A DNA stretch of 38,887 nt. Origin: Candidatus Sedimenticola endophacoides. Lineage in GTDB: Bacteria > Pseudomonadota > Gammaproteobacteria > Chromatiales > Chromatiaceae. The DNA is taken from positions 1 to 38,887 of the forward strand of contig PQCP01000119.1 of NCBI GenBank assembly GCA_003062205.1. The letters run 5' to 3'. How positions within the stretch are numbered: the first letter of the stretch is position 1; the number at the start of each line of letters is the position of its first letter. Position numbers and translations under genes: made by a program. A model generated the notes under the pieces. That model had not been told where the DNA came from and did not search any database. It saw only the letters and a program-made list of their open reading frames with translations. Shown here one piece after another: positions 7,279 through 20,589 of this stretch.

Positions 7279-8377
7279 CTACAGGCCGCTCTTGAGGCTG
7301 GCCTCGATGAAAAGATCCAGCCCACCGTCGAGCACCGCCTGGGTGTTTCCGGTCTCGATCCCGGTACGCAGGTCCTTGATCCGCGACTGATCCAGCACGT
7401 AGGAGCGGATCTGACTGCCCCAGCCGATGTCCGACTTGCTCTCTTCCAGGGCCTGTTGGTCGGCGCTGCGCTTCTGGATCTCCAGCTCATAGAGCTTGGC
7501 CTTGAGCTGCTTCATCGCCTGGTCCTTGTTCTTGTGCTGGGAGCGGTCGTTCTGGCACTGCACCACGATCCCGGTCGGGTTGTGGGTGATGCGCACCGCC
7601 GACTCGGTGCGGTTGACGTGCTGGCCGCCCGCGCCGCTGGCGCGATAGACATCGATGCGCAGATCCGCCGGATTGATCTCGATCTCGATCGAGTCGTCAA
7701 TCTCGGGAGAGACAAACACCGATGAGAAGGAGGTGTGGCGGCGATTGCCCGAATCGAAGGGGGACTTGCGCACCAGGCGGTGAACACCGATCTCGGTGCG
7801 CAACCAGCCATAGGCGTACTCACCCTCGAAACGGACCGTGGCCGATTTGATCCCCGCCACCTCGCCCGCCGAACACTCCATCAGCTCGGTCTTGTAGCCG
7901 TGGGCCTCACCCCAGCGCAGGTACATGCGCAGCAGCATCTCCGCCCAGTCCTGGGCCTCGGTACCCCCGGAACCGGCCTGAATGTCGAGGAAGGCGTTGC
8001 TGGGGTCCATCTCCCCGGAGAACATGCGCCGAAACTCCAGCTCGGCGACCCGCGCTTCGTAGCCCTGGAGATCGTCCACCACGGCATCCACCGTTTCGGC
8101 ATCGCCCTCCTCCACCGCCATCTCCAGCAGATCGGAGGCATCGGCCAGCCCCTTGTCGAGCTGCTCGATGGTCAACACCACCCCTTCGAGCAGCGCGCGC
8201 TCCCGGCCCAGGGCCTGGGCTCGCTCGGGCTCATTCCAGACCGTCGGGTCCTCCAGCTCGCGCAACACCTCGATCAGGCGTTCTTTTTTCTCAGCGTAGT
8301 CAAAGGTACCCCCTAAGGGAGTTGGCACGCCCCTGTAATTCGCTGATTTTATTAGTAATGGGATTCAAATCCTGCAT
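7279..8377 (-). CDS. prfB: peptide chain release factor 2, with programmed +1 frameshift
   Basis: RF2 recognises UGA and UAA stops. Translation starts at ATG 8377 and reads 25 codons, ending LRGYL, to an in-frame TGA at 8302-8300. An AGGGGGT Shine-Dalgarno-like element and the CTTTGAC slip site precede it. A +1 shift skips one base, and GAC (8301-8299) continues into DYAEKKERL, for 365 residues in all, the standard RF2 length. The SPF tripeptide that reads the stop codon ([14 protein letters not shown]) and the GGQ peptidyl-hydrolysis motif ([15 protein letters not shown]) are both present. Frameshifting depends on how fast RF2 itself terminates at the UGA, so expression is self-regulated. 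It is an ordinary functional gene, not a pseudogene. Confidence 0.97.
8298..8312 (-). promoter_or_regulatory. RF2 programmed frameshift signal
   Basis: On the minus strand the order is AGGGGGT, AC, CTT, TGA, C. The Shine-Dalgarno-like run sits 3 bases before the CUU slip codon, and UGA-C is a poor termination context. This matches the known prfB autoregulatory signal. Confidence 0.95.
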
Positions 8378-8547
8378 AACCGGCCTCGCTTGAAACGAAG
8401 CGCGAATAGTACACCACATCGCCCCTGGACGGAAATTGCCAAGCGCTACCCGCCAGGGCAAAACCGCTTAACAGAAGGATGGAAATGACTTAAGGTAAGG
8501 CTGATGCCGACCCCCGCCCTCCGGGAGGCACGAACCCTCACGACGCC

Positions 8548-9594
8548 ATGGACCTCGACCTCAACATTTTCAAATCCCTGATCCCGATCAATACGTTATA
8601 CGACACCAACCTGCAGCAGTTGGCGCAGAGTGTGCGTGTCGAGCAGCACCGTCGGGGCGAGTTGCTGTTCGATATCGGGGATCACGACCCCGACTCCATT
8701 TTTCTCCTCTCCGGGGAGATCGTCGAGACCAACGCCGAGGAGCACCAGAACCGGATCCGGGCGGGGAGCGAGGCGGCCCGCTATGCCCTGGCCAACCTGC
8801 GCCCACGCCAGTTCCGTGCAGAGGTGACATCCGGCGAGGCGACCATCGCCCGGGTCAACGCACAGCTGCTGGAGAAGCTGCTGGCCTGGGACCAGGTGAC
8901 CCCGGATGTCGACTCCGGCATGGAGGTGGCGGAGTTCGACGGCAGCACCATCGGCGACGGCGACTGGATGCTGGCGATGCTCCAGACCTCCGCCTTTCTG
9001 CGGCTCCCGGCGGGTAACATCCAGCGCCTGTTCGAGCACATGGAGCCCATGGAGGTGAAAAACGGACAGGTCATCGTCCGTATTCATGAACCGGGCGACT
9101 ACTTCTACATGATCAAGGAGGGCAGCTGCAAGGTGACCCGCCCCACCGGCGGTGGCGAGGCGCTCCTGGCCACCCTGGGGCGCTGCGACAGCTTCGGCGA
9201 GGAGGCGCTGATCTCCGACACCACGCGCAACGCCACCGTTACCATGACCAGCGACGGCACGCTGATGCGGGTGTCGAAACAGGATTTCCTGGAGCTGCTC
9301 GAAGAGCCCCTGCTGCATTGGGTCCAGGCAGAGGAGGCGGCGCGCCTGGTGCGTGGCGGGGCGCTGCTGATCGATGTGCGCCTGGAGAGCGAGTTCAAGC
9401 AGACCCGCATGAAGGGGGCGCTCAACATCCCCCTCTACATGCTGCGCCTCAAGGCCCCGGTACTCGAACGGGGGCGCGCCTACGTTCTCTACTGCGACAC
9501 CGGCCAACGCAGCGCGGCGGCGGCCTTTATCCTGAGCGAGCTGGGCTACCAGGTTTCGGTGCTCTCCGGCGGACTCCAGGCCTTCAGGGGATAA
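8548..9594 (+). CDS. cyclic-nucleotide-binding domain and rhodanese fusion protein
   Basis: The 348-residue protein has three parts. Residues about 10-115 look like a degenerate cNMP-binding barrel (HRRGELLFDIGDHDPDSIFLLSG). Residues about 135-245 form a better one, with VIVRIHEPGDYFYMIKEGSCKV and FGEEALISDTTRNATVTM resembling the phosphate-binding cassette. Residues about 255-348 form a rhodanese domain with LLIDVRLESEF and the active loop YCDTGQRSA (Cys 316). There is no DNA-binding helix-turn-helix, so it is not a CRP-type regulator. A cytoplasmic sensor coupling a nucleotide signal to persulfide or redox chemistry is inferred. No clear Shine-Dalgarno precedes ATG 8548. The 3' end overlaps the convergent tilS gene by 11 bases. 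Confidence 0.85.
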   Translation: MDLDLNIFKSLIPINTLYDTNLQQLAQSVRVEQHRRGELLFDIGDHDPDSIFLLSGEIVETNAEEHQNRIRAGSEAARYALANLRPRQFRAEVTSGEATIARVNAQLLEKLLAWDQVTPDVDSGMEVAEFDGSTIGDGDWMLAMLQTSAFLRLPAGNIQRLFEHMEPMEVKNGQVIVRIHEPGDYFYMIKEGSCKVTRPTGGGEALLATLGRCDSFGEEALISDTTRNATVTMTSDGTLMRVSKQDFLELLEEPLLHWVQAEEAARLVRGGALLIDVRLESEFKQTRMKGALNIPLYMLRLKAPVLERGRAYVLYCDTGQRSAAAAFILSELGYQVSVLSGGLQAFRG

Positions 9595-10915
9595 ACCGGA
9601 TCGCCACCGCCTCTTCCCCGTCGGCGGCCTGGAACGGCTCACAGACGGCGATATCGCCCACCGCCGCCAAGGCGTCGCCGATGTAGATCAGGGGGTAGCG
9701 CTCACGCTCCCAGGGGGGGATGCCCCGCTCCTGAAACAGCTTCTTCAGCGAACGGGAGCCGCCACGGCCCGCCGGACGGCAGCGCATCCCGGGGGCGCGA
9801 AAGCGCACCTGCACCGGACCCCGGCTCCAGTGACCGAGCCCAATACCATGCGCGGCGCGGCGGGCCTCCAGGATCCCCCGGCCCGCAGGCAGCAGCAGCC
9901 GCTCGCGCCCGGATTTCCAGGCGATGGTCCGCTCCCCCGCCTCCCGCGGCCAGGGCGGCAACAGATAGAGCGCACCCCGATAGCGGCGCACCTCGGCGCC
10001 GGCCCAGGCGACCAGCGGCGCACGCTCCTCCCCCGCCATCAGCAGATCCGCGCTGATCGACTCCAGCTTGGCCGCCGAGGGGAGAGGGAAGCCCGACGAG
10101 CGGATCCAGTGGCGCAACAGGGCATTGCGCCGCTCCCGTCCCAGGCCCATCAGCCCCTCACGGCACAGGGTGTTGCCCCCCCCGCCTCGAAGCCCCTCGA
10201 GATCCCGCGCCGCCATCTCCTCGATCAGACCCAGGGCCTCGGCGCAGTGACCTGCACTGCGGGCGATGGTCTTGCCGATGCCGGGCCAGCGCTGGCGCAA
10301 CTGGGGCAGGATATGGAGGCGGAGAAAATTGCGGTCGAAGCGCTGATCGCGATTGCTGGGATCCTCGATCCAGGAGAGGCCCTTGCGTTGCGCGTAATCG
10401 CGCAGAGCCGCGCCGTCATAGTCCAGCAGGGGACGCAGGTGGTAACCGTCGCCGAGGGGGGCGCGGGCGGGCATCGCCGCCAGCCCCCCCACCCCGGCCC
10501 CGCGAAACAGCTGCAACAGCAACGTCTCCGCCTGGTCATCGCGGTGGTGGGCGGTGAGCAGTGCATCCCCGGGGCGCAGCACTCCCGCGAGCGCCTGGTA
10601 GCGCGCCTGCCGGGCCAGCGCCTCGACGCTCTCACCGGCCCGCGGCCGCAACGCCAGCCCGATCACCTCGCAGGGGATCTCCAACGCCTCGCAACAGGCA
10701 CGGCAATGCTCCGCCCAGAGCGCGGATTCGTCCTGCAGGCCATGCTCCACATGCACCGCGCTCAGCCCGGCACCCAACTGTGGCTGTAGCCGGTACAGGA
10801 GATGCAGCAGGACCAGAGAGTCACACCCCCCGCTGAAGGCGACCACATAGCGGGGGGTTCCTGCGGGGGCCAGACGTTGCAGGCTCCGCAGTAGCTGATC
10901 CGAGTCTAATTCCAT
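9584..10915 (-). CDS. tilS: tRNA(Ile)-lysidine synthetase
   Basis: TilS converts C34 of the minor tRNA-Ile (CAU anticodon) to lysidine with lysine and ATP, so that it reads AUA; it is normally essential. The 443-residue product carries the PP-loop ATP motif FSGGCDSLVLLHLL (residues 28-33 are SGGCDS). The family segment HHRDDQAETLLLQLFRGAG and the DPSNRDQRFDRNFLR region follow, with C-terminal TilS substrate-binding domains. ATG 10915 is preferred over an upstream TTG at 10936; the upstream sequence is AT-rich with only a weak ribosome site. It lies downstream of accA but beyond the accA terminator, so it probably has its own promoter in that AT-rich stretch. Confidence 0.95.
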   Translation of the reverse strand: MELDSDQLLRSLQRLAPAGTPRYVVAFSGGCDSLVLLHLLYRLQPQLGAGLSAVHVEHGLQDESALWAEHCRACCEALEIPCEVIGLALRPRAGESVEALARQARYQALAGVLRPGDALLTAHHRDDQAETLLLQLFRGAGVGGLAAMPARAPLGDGYHLRPLLDYDGAALRDYAQRKGLSWIEDPSNRDQRFDRNFLRLHILPQLRQRWPGIGKTIARSAGHCAEALGLIEEMAARDLEGLRGGGGNTLCREGLMGLGRERRNALLRHWIRSSGFPLPSAAKLESISADLLMAGEERAPLVAWAGAEVRRYRGALYLLPPWPREAGERTIAWKSGRERLLLPAGRGILEARRAAHGIGLGHWSRGPVQVRFRAPGMRCRPAGRGGSRSLKKLFQERGIPPWERERYPLIYIGDALAAVGDIAVCEPFQAADGEEAVAIRFIP

Positions 10916-11106
10916 GATATTTATCTGCTTAATCAAATAATAAACGGATATTTTTCATGTTATTGATAAATTTTAACGGCCGCCAGATCCATGCGATCCT
11001 CCGGGCAATTCCAGAGAGATTTCCAGGCCGCGGCATCCCCCTTCCCAGCGTCCTTCGACACCGCCCCGGCGGCGGCGCAACCGTCCGCTCTGTCAGCGCT
11101 CACCCG
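10916..11106. other. intergenic region between the accA terminator and tilS
   Basis: The 65 bases next to tilS are strikingly AT-rich (AAATAATAAACGGATATTTT and similar) against a GC-rich background and are the likely site of the tilS promoter. No single -35/-10 pair stands out. The rest is GC-rich and shows no gene or repeat. Confidence 0.4.
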
Positions 11107-11140
11107 AAAAAAAACCGGCGGTCATGATGACGCGCCGGTT
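11107..11140 (-). terminator. rho-independent terminator behind accA
   Basis: On the minus strand an 8-bp stem, AACCGGCG (read from 11140) with CGCCGGTT, closes a 12-base loop. A run of eight T follows, shared with the stem end. It lies 24 bases after the accA stop and ends the long rpsB-to-accA transcription train. Confidence 0.9.
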
Positions 11141-11164
11141 CGTATCTTGCGCCCCCAGGCGCCC

Positions 11165-12121
<957 letters not shown>

Positions 12122-12245
12122 GTGCGGAATATACCGGAATCGGCCTTGTTGTTACAGTGCGTGAGGGGGCTATTGTAGCCGCATTTCACTCCGGACACGG
12201 ATGCCCGAGGGGCATTTGAGCGCACCGGGCGGGCCGCCGGAAATC

Positions 12246-15842
<3,597 letters not shown>

Positions 15843-15942
15843 GTTCAGATAATGGTGGCGATTGAGGCGCTAATGCCTGATTTTCGTCCTTCAGCCACGC
15901 CAGTGCAAGGCGGCGCCCCGTGCCCCCGGTGGTACGCCGCGC

Positions 15943-16515
15943 TCATCCGCCGAGCAGCCGTTTCACCGGGCCGAAGGAGCGGCGGTGAATCGGACTCGGC
16001 CCCAGCACCTCCAGGGCCTGCAGGTGGGCCTTGGTGGGGTAACCCTTATGGCCCGCCAGACCATAGCCCGGATAGCACCGGTCCAGCTCCACCATCTCCT
16101 GATCGCGGGCCACCTTGGCCAGGATCGAGGCGGCGCTGATCACCGCCACGGTGGCGTCCCCCCGTACCACCGCCTCGGCACTGCAGGGCAGTGACGGACA
16201 GCGATTGCCATCGATCAGGGCGTGGTCGGGCACCAGGGCCAGCGCCTCGACGGCGCGCTGCATCGCCCGCAGGCTCGCCTGCAGGATATTGATCCGGTCG
16301 ATCTCCTGCGCTTCCGCCCGACCCAGGGCCCAGGCCAGGGCGTGCTGCCTGATCTCCTCGGCGAGGATCAGACGCCGCTTTTCACTCAAACGCTTGGAGT
16401 CGGCCAGCCCATGGATCGGCCGCCCCGGATCCAGGATCACCGCCGCGGCAACCACGGCCCCGGCCAGCGGCCCCCGCCCGACCTCATCGACACCCGCGAT
16501 CAGCAGGCCGCTCAC
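15943..16515 (-). CDS. rnhB: ribonuclease HII
   Basis: RNase HII cuts RNA-DNA hybrids and single ribonucleotides embedded in DNA. The 190-residue product has the active-site [10 protein letters not shown] motif (Asp-Glu at 10-11), [16 protein letters not shown] and [13 protein letters not shown] chose GTG 16515, which overlaps the lpxB stop as GTGA and gives the standard start [15 protein letters not shown]. The open frame continues far upstream antiphase to lpxB, but that part is not coding. Translational coupling to lpxB is likely. Confidence 0.96.
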   Translation of the reverse strand: MSGLLIAGVDEVGRGPLAGAVVAAAVILDPGRPIHGLADSKRLSEKRRLILAEEIRQHALAWALGRAEAQEIDRINILQASLRAMQRAVEALALVPDHALIDGNRCPSLPCSAEAVVRGDATVAVISAASILAKVARDQEMVELDRCYPGYGLAGHKGYPTKAHLQALEVLGPSPIHRRSFGPVKRLLGG

Positions 16516-17663
16516 CCGCGCCACCCGCGCCGCGCGCACAGATCGAGCAGCCGACCGGCGGCATTGTCCGCGGCATCCTGGCGCATCGTCCGATGGGTCT
16601 GCCGATAGGTGGCCCGGATCAGCTCGCGGCGTGGCGCATCGTCGAGCAGCGCCAGCAACGCCCCCCCCAGCACCTCGGGCCGGCACTGCTCTTGAAGAAA
16701 CTCCGGCGCCAGGGGCTCGGGGGTGAGCAGGTTGGCCATGGCGAAGTGGGGTATCTTGACCAGGTTGAAGCGCTTGACCAGCCAGTGGGTGAGCCAGTGC
16801 AGACGATAGGCGACGACCATCGGACGCCCCAGCAGCAAGGCCTCCAGGGTCGCCGTACCCGAGGCGGTGAGGACCAGCTCGGCGCTGCGAATCACATCCC
16901 GCGACCGGCCGTCGACCATCCGCAGCGCCAGCTCGGGGGCGCTGGCCTCGAGCCGTCGCGTAAACTCGGCACGCAGCTGCGGATTGACCAGGGGGACGAT
17001 GAAGCGCAGGTCGGGCCGTCGTTCGGCGCACCAGCGGGCGGTCTCGATAAAGGCCGTTCCCAGGCTCCTCAGCTCGCTCATGCGACTGCCCGGCAACAGG
17101 GCGATGAGTGGACCGCCCGGGCCGATGTCCAGGCGCTCCCGGGCGGCGGCCCCCTCGTCCTCAAGGCCGATCTCATCGGCCAGGGGGTGGCCGACGAACA
17201 CCGCCGGAACCCGGTGCCGAGCCAGAAACTCGGCCTCGAAGGGAAAGATGCACAGCATCAGGTCGACCGCCTCGCGGATCGCCTTGACCCGCCGCTCGCG
17301 CCAGGCCCAGACCGTGGGGCTGACGAAATGGGCGGTGGGAATGCCGGATGCCTTCAGGCGACGCTCCAGCCGCAGATTGAAGTCGGGGGCGTCGACGCCG
17401 ACAAACAGATCCGGGGGGTGGTCCATAAAGTGGCGCTCCAGCCCCTTTCTGATGCGCAGCAGGCCACGCAGATGCCGGAGCACCTCGACCAGCCCCATCA
17501 CCGGCTCGATGCGTGCCAGGGAGCGGCAACCCGCCGCCTCCATCTCGGGGCCGGTCATCCCCTCGAACACCGCATCGGGATGGCGCGCCCTGATGGCGGC
17601 GATAAGAGAGGCACCGAGCTGATCCCCGGACACCTCGTTGGCGACGATCCCGACTCTCAGCAT
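16512..17663 (-). CDS. lpxB: lipid-A-disaccharide synthase
   Basis: LpxB condenses UDP-2,3-diacylglucosamine with lipid X to form the beta-1,6 disaccharide of lipid A at the inner membrane. The 383 residues match the family length. Seen are the N-terminal [48 protein letters not shown], the nucleotide-binding [11 protein letters not shown], and [20 protein letters not shown]. Its ATG shares one base with the lpxA stop (TGATG) and its stop overlaps the rnhB start. Confidence 0.97.
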   Translation of the reverse strand: MLRVGIVANEVSGDQLGASLIAAIRARHPDAVFEGMTGPEMEAAGCRSLARIEPVMGLVEVLRHLRGLLRIRKGLERHFMDHPPDLFVGVDAPDFNLRLERRLKASGIPTAHFVSPTVWAWRERRVKAIREAVDLMLCIFPFEAEFLARHRVPAVFVGHPLADEIGLEDEGAAARERLDIGPGGPLIALLPGSRMSELRSLGTAFIETARWCAERRPDLRFIVPLVNPQLRAEFTRRLEASAPELALRMVDGRSRDVIRSAELVLTASGTATLEALLLGRPMVVAYRLHWLTHWLVKRFNLVKIPHFAMANLLTPEPLAPEFLQEQCRPEVLGGALLALLDDAPRRELIRATYRQTHRTMRQDAADNAAGRLLDLCARRGWRG

Positions 17664-18433
17664 CAGCGTACGATACTGCGCGCGCTCCGTTGCAGGAACT
17701 CGATGTAGAGGGCCAGATCGGGCGAATCGGCCGCCAGATCCCGGAGCTGCTCGGTGGCCTGCTCCAGGGTGAGACCCTGCTTGTAGAGGACCTTGTAGCC
17801 CTTCTTGATGGCGGTGATGGCGGCACTGGAGAAGCCCCGCCGCCGCAGCCCTTCCGAATTGATCCCGTGGGGCCGGGCCGGCTGCCCGCTGACCATGGTA
17901 TAGGGCGGTATGTCTTTCTGCAGTTGACTGCCCATGGCGCAGAAGGCATGGGCACCGATGCGGCAGAACTGATGCACGATGGTAAAACCGCCAAGGATCG
18001 CCCAGTCACCCACCTGGACATGCCCACCCAGAGAGGCGGCGTTGGCCAGAATCGTGTGGTCGCCAAGGACGCAGTCGTGAGCCACATGGGTGTAGGCCAT
18101 CAGCAGGTTGTCGTTGCCGATGCGGGTCACGCCGGCATCCTGTACCGTGCCGCGGTTGATGGTCGTGAATTCGCGGATCACATTGCGCTCACCGATCTCC
18201 AGACGGGTCGGCTCGCCGGCGTATTTCTTGTCCTGGGGATCCTCCCCCACCGAGGCGAACTGAAAGATCTGGTTGTCGGCCCCGATACAGGTATCTCCCC
18301 GGATCACCACGTGGGGCCCGATCCGGGTGTCGCGCCCGATCCGCACGCCGGCGCCAATCACCGAGAACGGACCCACGCTGACCCCCTCGTCAAGTTCGGC
18401 GGCCGGATCGATGATGGCGCGGGAATGGCTCAC
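17663..18433 (-). CDS. lpxA: UDP-N-acetylglucosamine acyltransferase
   Basis: LpxA transfers a hydroxyacyl chain from ACP to UDP-GlcNAc, the first step of lipid A synthesis. The 256-residue product is a left-handed parallel beta-helix made of hexapeptide repeats ([16 protein letters not shown] and similar). The catalytic His lies in [12 protein letters not shown], and [14 protein letters not shown] is present near the C-terminal helices. I chose GTG 18433, which overlaps the fabZ stop as GTGA and starts [14 protein letters not shown]; an upstream frame to 18457 lies inside fabZ. It is translationally coupled on both sides. Confidence 0.97.
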   Translation of the reverse strand: MSHSRAIIDPAAELDEGVSVGPFSVIGAGVRIGRDTRIGPHVVIRGDTCIGADNQIFQFASVGEDPQDKKYAGEPTRLEIGERNVIREFTTINRGTVQDAGVTRIGNDNLLMAYTHVAHDCVLGDHTILANAASLGGHVQVGDWAILGGFTIVHQFCRIGAHAFCAMGSQLQKDIPPYTMVSGQPARPHGINSEGLRRRGFSSAAITAIKKGYKVLYKQGLTLEQATEQLRDLAADSPDLALYIEFLQRSARSIVR

Positions 18434-18879
18434 GCGGCGATGTCCCGCGCGGTGCACATGATCTCCGCGGTGGAGACCACCCTGCCGTCAACCCGCGCGG
18501 TACAGGCGAAGACGCCGATGCCGCGTTTGAAGTTCTGCTGGATCACCTCGATCTCCAGCTGATCCCCCGGCTCGACCGGGCGTTTGAACCGCGCCTTGTC
18601 GATTCCCACGAACAGATAGACCGAGGTCTCACTGACGGTGGATGGGTCGGACTCCATGGCCAGCAGGCCGGTCGCCTGGGCCATCGCCTCGACGATCAAT
18701 ACCCCAGGCATCACCGGACGGATCGGGAAATGTCCGGTGAAAAAGTGTTCGTTGATGGTAACGTTCTTCAGCGCCACCAGACGCTTATCCTTCTCGAACT
18801 CGGTCACCCGGTCGATCAGCAGAAAGGGGTAACGGTGCGGCAGCAGCCGCATTACCCGGTTAATATCCATGACGCTCAA
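18430..18879 (-). CDS. fabZ: 3-hydroxyacyl-ACP dehydratase FabZ
   Basis: FabZ dehydrates 3-hydroxyacyl-ACP in fatty acid elongation and competes with LpxA and LpxD for hydroxyacyl-ACP, which explains its place here. The hot-dog fold product has [14 protein letters not shown] and the catalytic [20 protein letters not shown] with its His and Glu. The start is debatable: TTG 18879 has GGGAGGAG 5 bases upstream and gives 149 residues. ATG 18870 is too far from that site, and GTG 18903 would place the site inside the gene. I favour the rare TTG. Confidence 0.95.
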   Translation of the reverse strand: MSVMDINRVMRLLPHRYPFLLIDRVTEFEKDKRLVALKNVTINEHFFTGHFPIRPVMPGVLIVEAMAQATGLLAMESDPSTVSETSVYLFVGIDKARFKRPVEPGDQLEIEVIQQNFKRGIGVFACTARVDGRVVSTAEIMCTARDIAA

Positions 18880-18968
18880 ATCGTCTCCTCCCGTCGCGTT
18901 CACGCTCGTAGTCTTCTCTGCCGGCGATCACCGCCCGGCCGCCCCGCCACCCACACCCCCCGGGGGGC

Positions 18969-20042
18969 TCAGGTGTCGTCGTCGCCGTGCCGTACCGACT
19001 CAAGTTCCAGCAGACGCCGCTCCAGCCGCCGCAGCCGCCGCGCCATCTCATCCAGTTGCCGGGTCCGGACCGTGGCCTTCTTCCACTCGCCGTTGGGCAG
19101 GGCGGGAAAGTTACCGCTGTAGTACCCGGGTTCGGGAAATGAACGGGTCACCAAAGTTTGCGCGGAAAAGTGGGTGTTGTCGCCCAACTCCAGGTGTCCC
19201 ACCACCCCGACGCCGCCGCCCAGGGTGCAGTTGCTGCCAATGGTAGTGGAGCCGGCGATGCCGACACAACCGGCAATGGCCGTATCGCGACCGATGCGCA
19301 CATTATGCGCAATCTGAATCTGGTTATCGAGCTTGACCCCCGACTCGATCCGGGTGTCGCGCAGGGCACCCCGGTCGATGGTGGTGTTGGCACCGATCTC
19401 CACATCGTCCCCGATCACCACGCCACCCAACTGGGGCACCTTCACCCAGCCCCCCCCGTCGTTGGCCAGGCCAAAGCCGTCGCTGCCAATCACCACGCCG
19501 GGGTGAAGCAGGGCCCGCTCCCCGATCACGCTGCCGCTACAGACCACCACGTTGGCGACCAAGCGTGAGCCTGCCCCGATCCGGCTGTCACGCTCGATCA
19601 CGCAACCGGGACCGATATAGCTTCCGGCGCCGATCCGCACCCCCTCGCCAAGCACGGCGCAGGGACCGATCCAGACCCCGTCATCGATCCGTGCGCTCTG
19701 CGCCACCACCGCCGAGGGGTGGATGCCCGCCGGGTGGCGGGGGCGCGGATAGAGCAGCCCGGATATCCTGGCGTAGGCCAGATAGGGATTATCACAGACC
19801 AGGGCATTGACCGGACAGGCATCGCGGTCGCCGGCCGCCAGGATCACCGCCGACGCGCGGGTGTGCGCGAGGTGCTTGCGGTACTTGGGATTGGCCAGGA
19901 AACAGATGGCGCCGCCCGTGGCGTCCTGGATGGTATCCACCCGCTCGATCAGGCACTCCGGATCACCGAGCAGTTGCGCACCCACATGCCGGGCGAGTTC
20001 CCCCAGGCGCACAGCCACTTCACCCGCTTCGGCTCCGGGCAC
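18969..20042 (-). CDS. lpxD: UDP-3-O-(3-hydroxyacyl)glucosamine N-acyltransferase
   Basis: LpxD adds the N-linked hydroxyacyl chain, the third step of lipid A synthesis. The 357-residue product has an N-terminal uridine-binding domain (VRLGELARHVGAQLLGD, ending near HPAGIHPSAVV). A long run of hexapeptide repeats follows, with the catalytic His in IQIAHNVRIGRDTAIAG. A charged, coiled C-terminal helix (DEMARRLRRLERRLLELE) resembles the ACP-contacting helix. GTG 20042 shares a base with the TAG stop of skp (TAGTG), indicating coupled translation. The 90 bases between this gene and the fabZ start show nothing else. Confidence 0.97.
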   Translation of the reverse strand: MPGAEAGEVAVRLGELARHVGAQLLGDPECLIERVDTIQDATGGAICFLANPKYRKHLAHTRASAVILAAGDRDACPVNALVCDNPYLAYARISGLLYPRPRHPAGIHPSAVVAQSARIDDGVWIGPCAVLGEGVRIGAGSYIGPGCVIERDSRIGAGSRLVANVVVCSGSVIGERALLHPGVVIGSDGFGLANDGGGWVKVPQLGGVVIGDDVEIGANTTIDRGALRDTRIESGVKLDNQIQIAHNVRIGRDTAIAGCVGIAGSTTIGSNCTLGGGVGVVGHLELGDNTHFSAQTLVTRSFPEPGYYSGNFPALPNGEWKKATVRTRQLDEMARRLRRLERRLLELESVRHGDDDT

Positions 20043-20569
20043 TACTTCTTCTCGGACGCGGCCTTGAACTGCTCCCTCAGCCGCTCAAGCACCCGGTCGG
20101 TGAGATCGACGCGCTGACTGGCAAAGACGATACCCTGGCTCAGTACCACGTCCAGGTTCTCCTCGCGCGCCACCTGATGCACCACCTCGGAGACGTGCCG
20201 CAACAGCTTGTTGAACTCCTCGGTGCGGCGCACATTGAGGTCCTCGCGGAACTCCTCCTTGACCAGATTGAGGTGGCGGCGGTGGGAGCGGATATCCTGT
20301 TCCAGGCGATTGAGTCCGACGTCGCTCATTACGGCGGAGTCGGTCGCCTTCTTCTCCTCCAGCACCTTCAGCTGCTTCTGCTTGTCCAGCATATTCTGAT
20401 TGCGCTGCTGGAACTCTTTCTCAAGATCCCGGCGCACCTGGTCGTACTGGGGCGAGCGCTCGACCAGCTTGTTCGGGTTGACCACGCCGATGCGGACCCC
20501 TTCAGCCAGCGCCGCGCCCGCCAAGCCCATCAGAAATGCCGCCGTCAGGAATGCTACGAATCGCTTCAC
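20042..20569 (-). CDS. skp: periplasmic chaperone Skp (OmpH family)
   Basis: Skp holds unfolded outer-membrane proteins in the periplasm for BamA. I chose GTG 20569, which follows TGGAG at 7 bases and gives a clean signal peptide: MKRFVAFLTAAFLMGLAGA, cut after ALA before EGVRIGVVN. ATG 20587 would add six residues directly behind the bamA stop. The mature part is a strand (RIGVVNPNKLVE), a long charged helical hairpin typical of the jellyfish tentacles (residues about 50-130), and a final VVLSQGIVFASQRVDLTD strand region. Length 175 residues is slightly above E. coli Skp. Confidence 0.93.
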   Translation of the reverse strand: MKRFVAFLTAAFLMGLAGAALAEGVRIGVVNPNKLVERSPQYDQVRRDLEKEFQQRNQNMLDKQKQLKVLEEKKATDSAVMSDVGLNRLEQDIRSHRRHLNLVKEEFREDLNVRRTEEFNKLLRHVSEVVHQVAREENLDVVLSQGIVFASQRVDLTDRVLERLREQFKAASEKK

Positions 20570-20589
20570 ATCAAATCTCCAGCCCATCG

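Noticed and set aside
7200-7490. N-terminal extension of lysS to 595 residues
   Set aside because: The extra part covers the prfB 3' end in another frame and is Arg/Ser-rich; the family start at ATG 7199 is clear.
12190-12225. Terminator between dnaE and accA
   Set aside because: ATGCCC-CTC-GGGCAT can pair, but there is no T-run and accA lies directly downstream in the same train.
16515-17031. Long N-terminal extension of rnhB
   Set aside because: The open frame upstream of GTG 16515 lies inside lpxB out of phase and lacks homologous sequence; RNase HII normally starts right at the [10 protein letters not shown] region.
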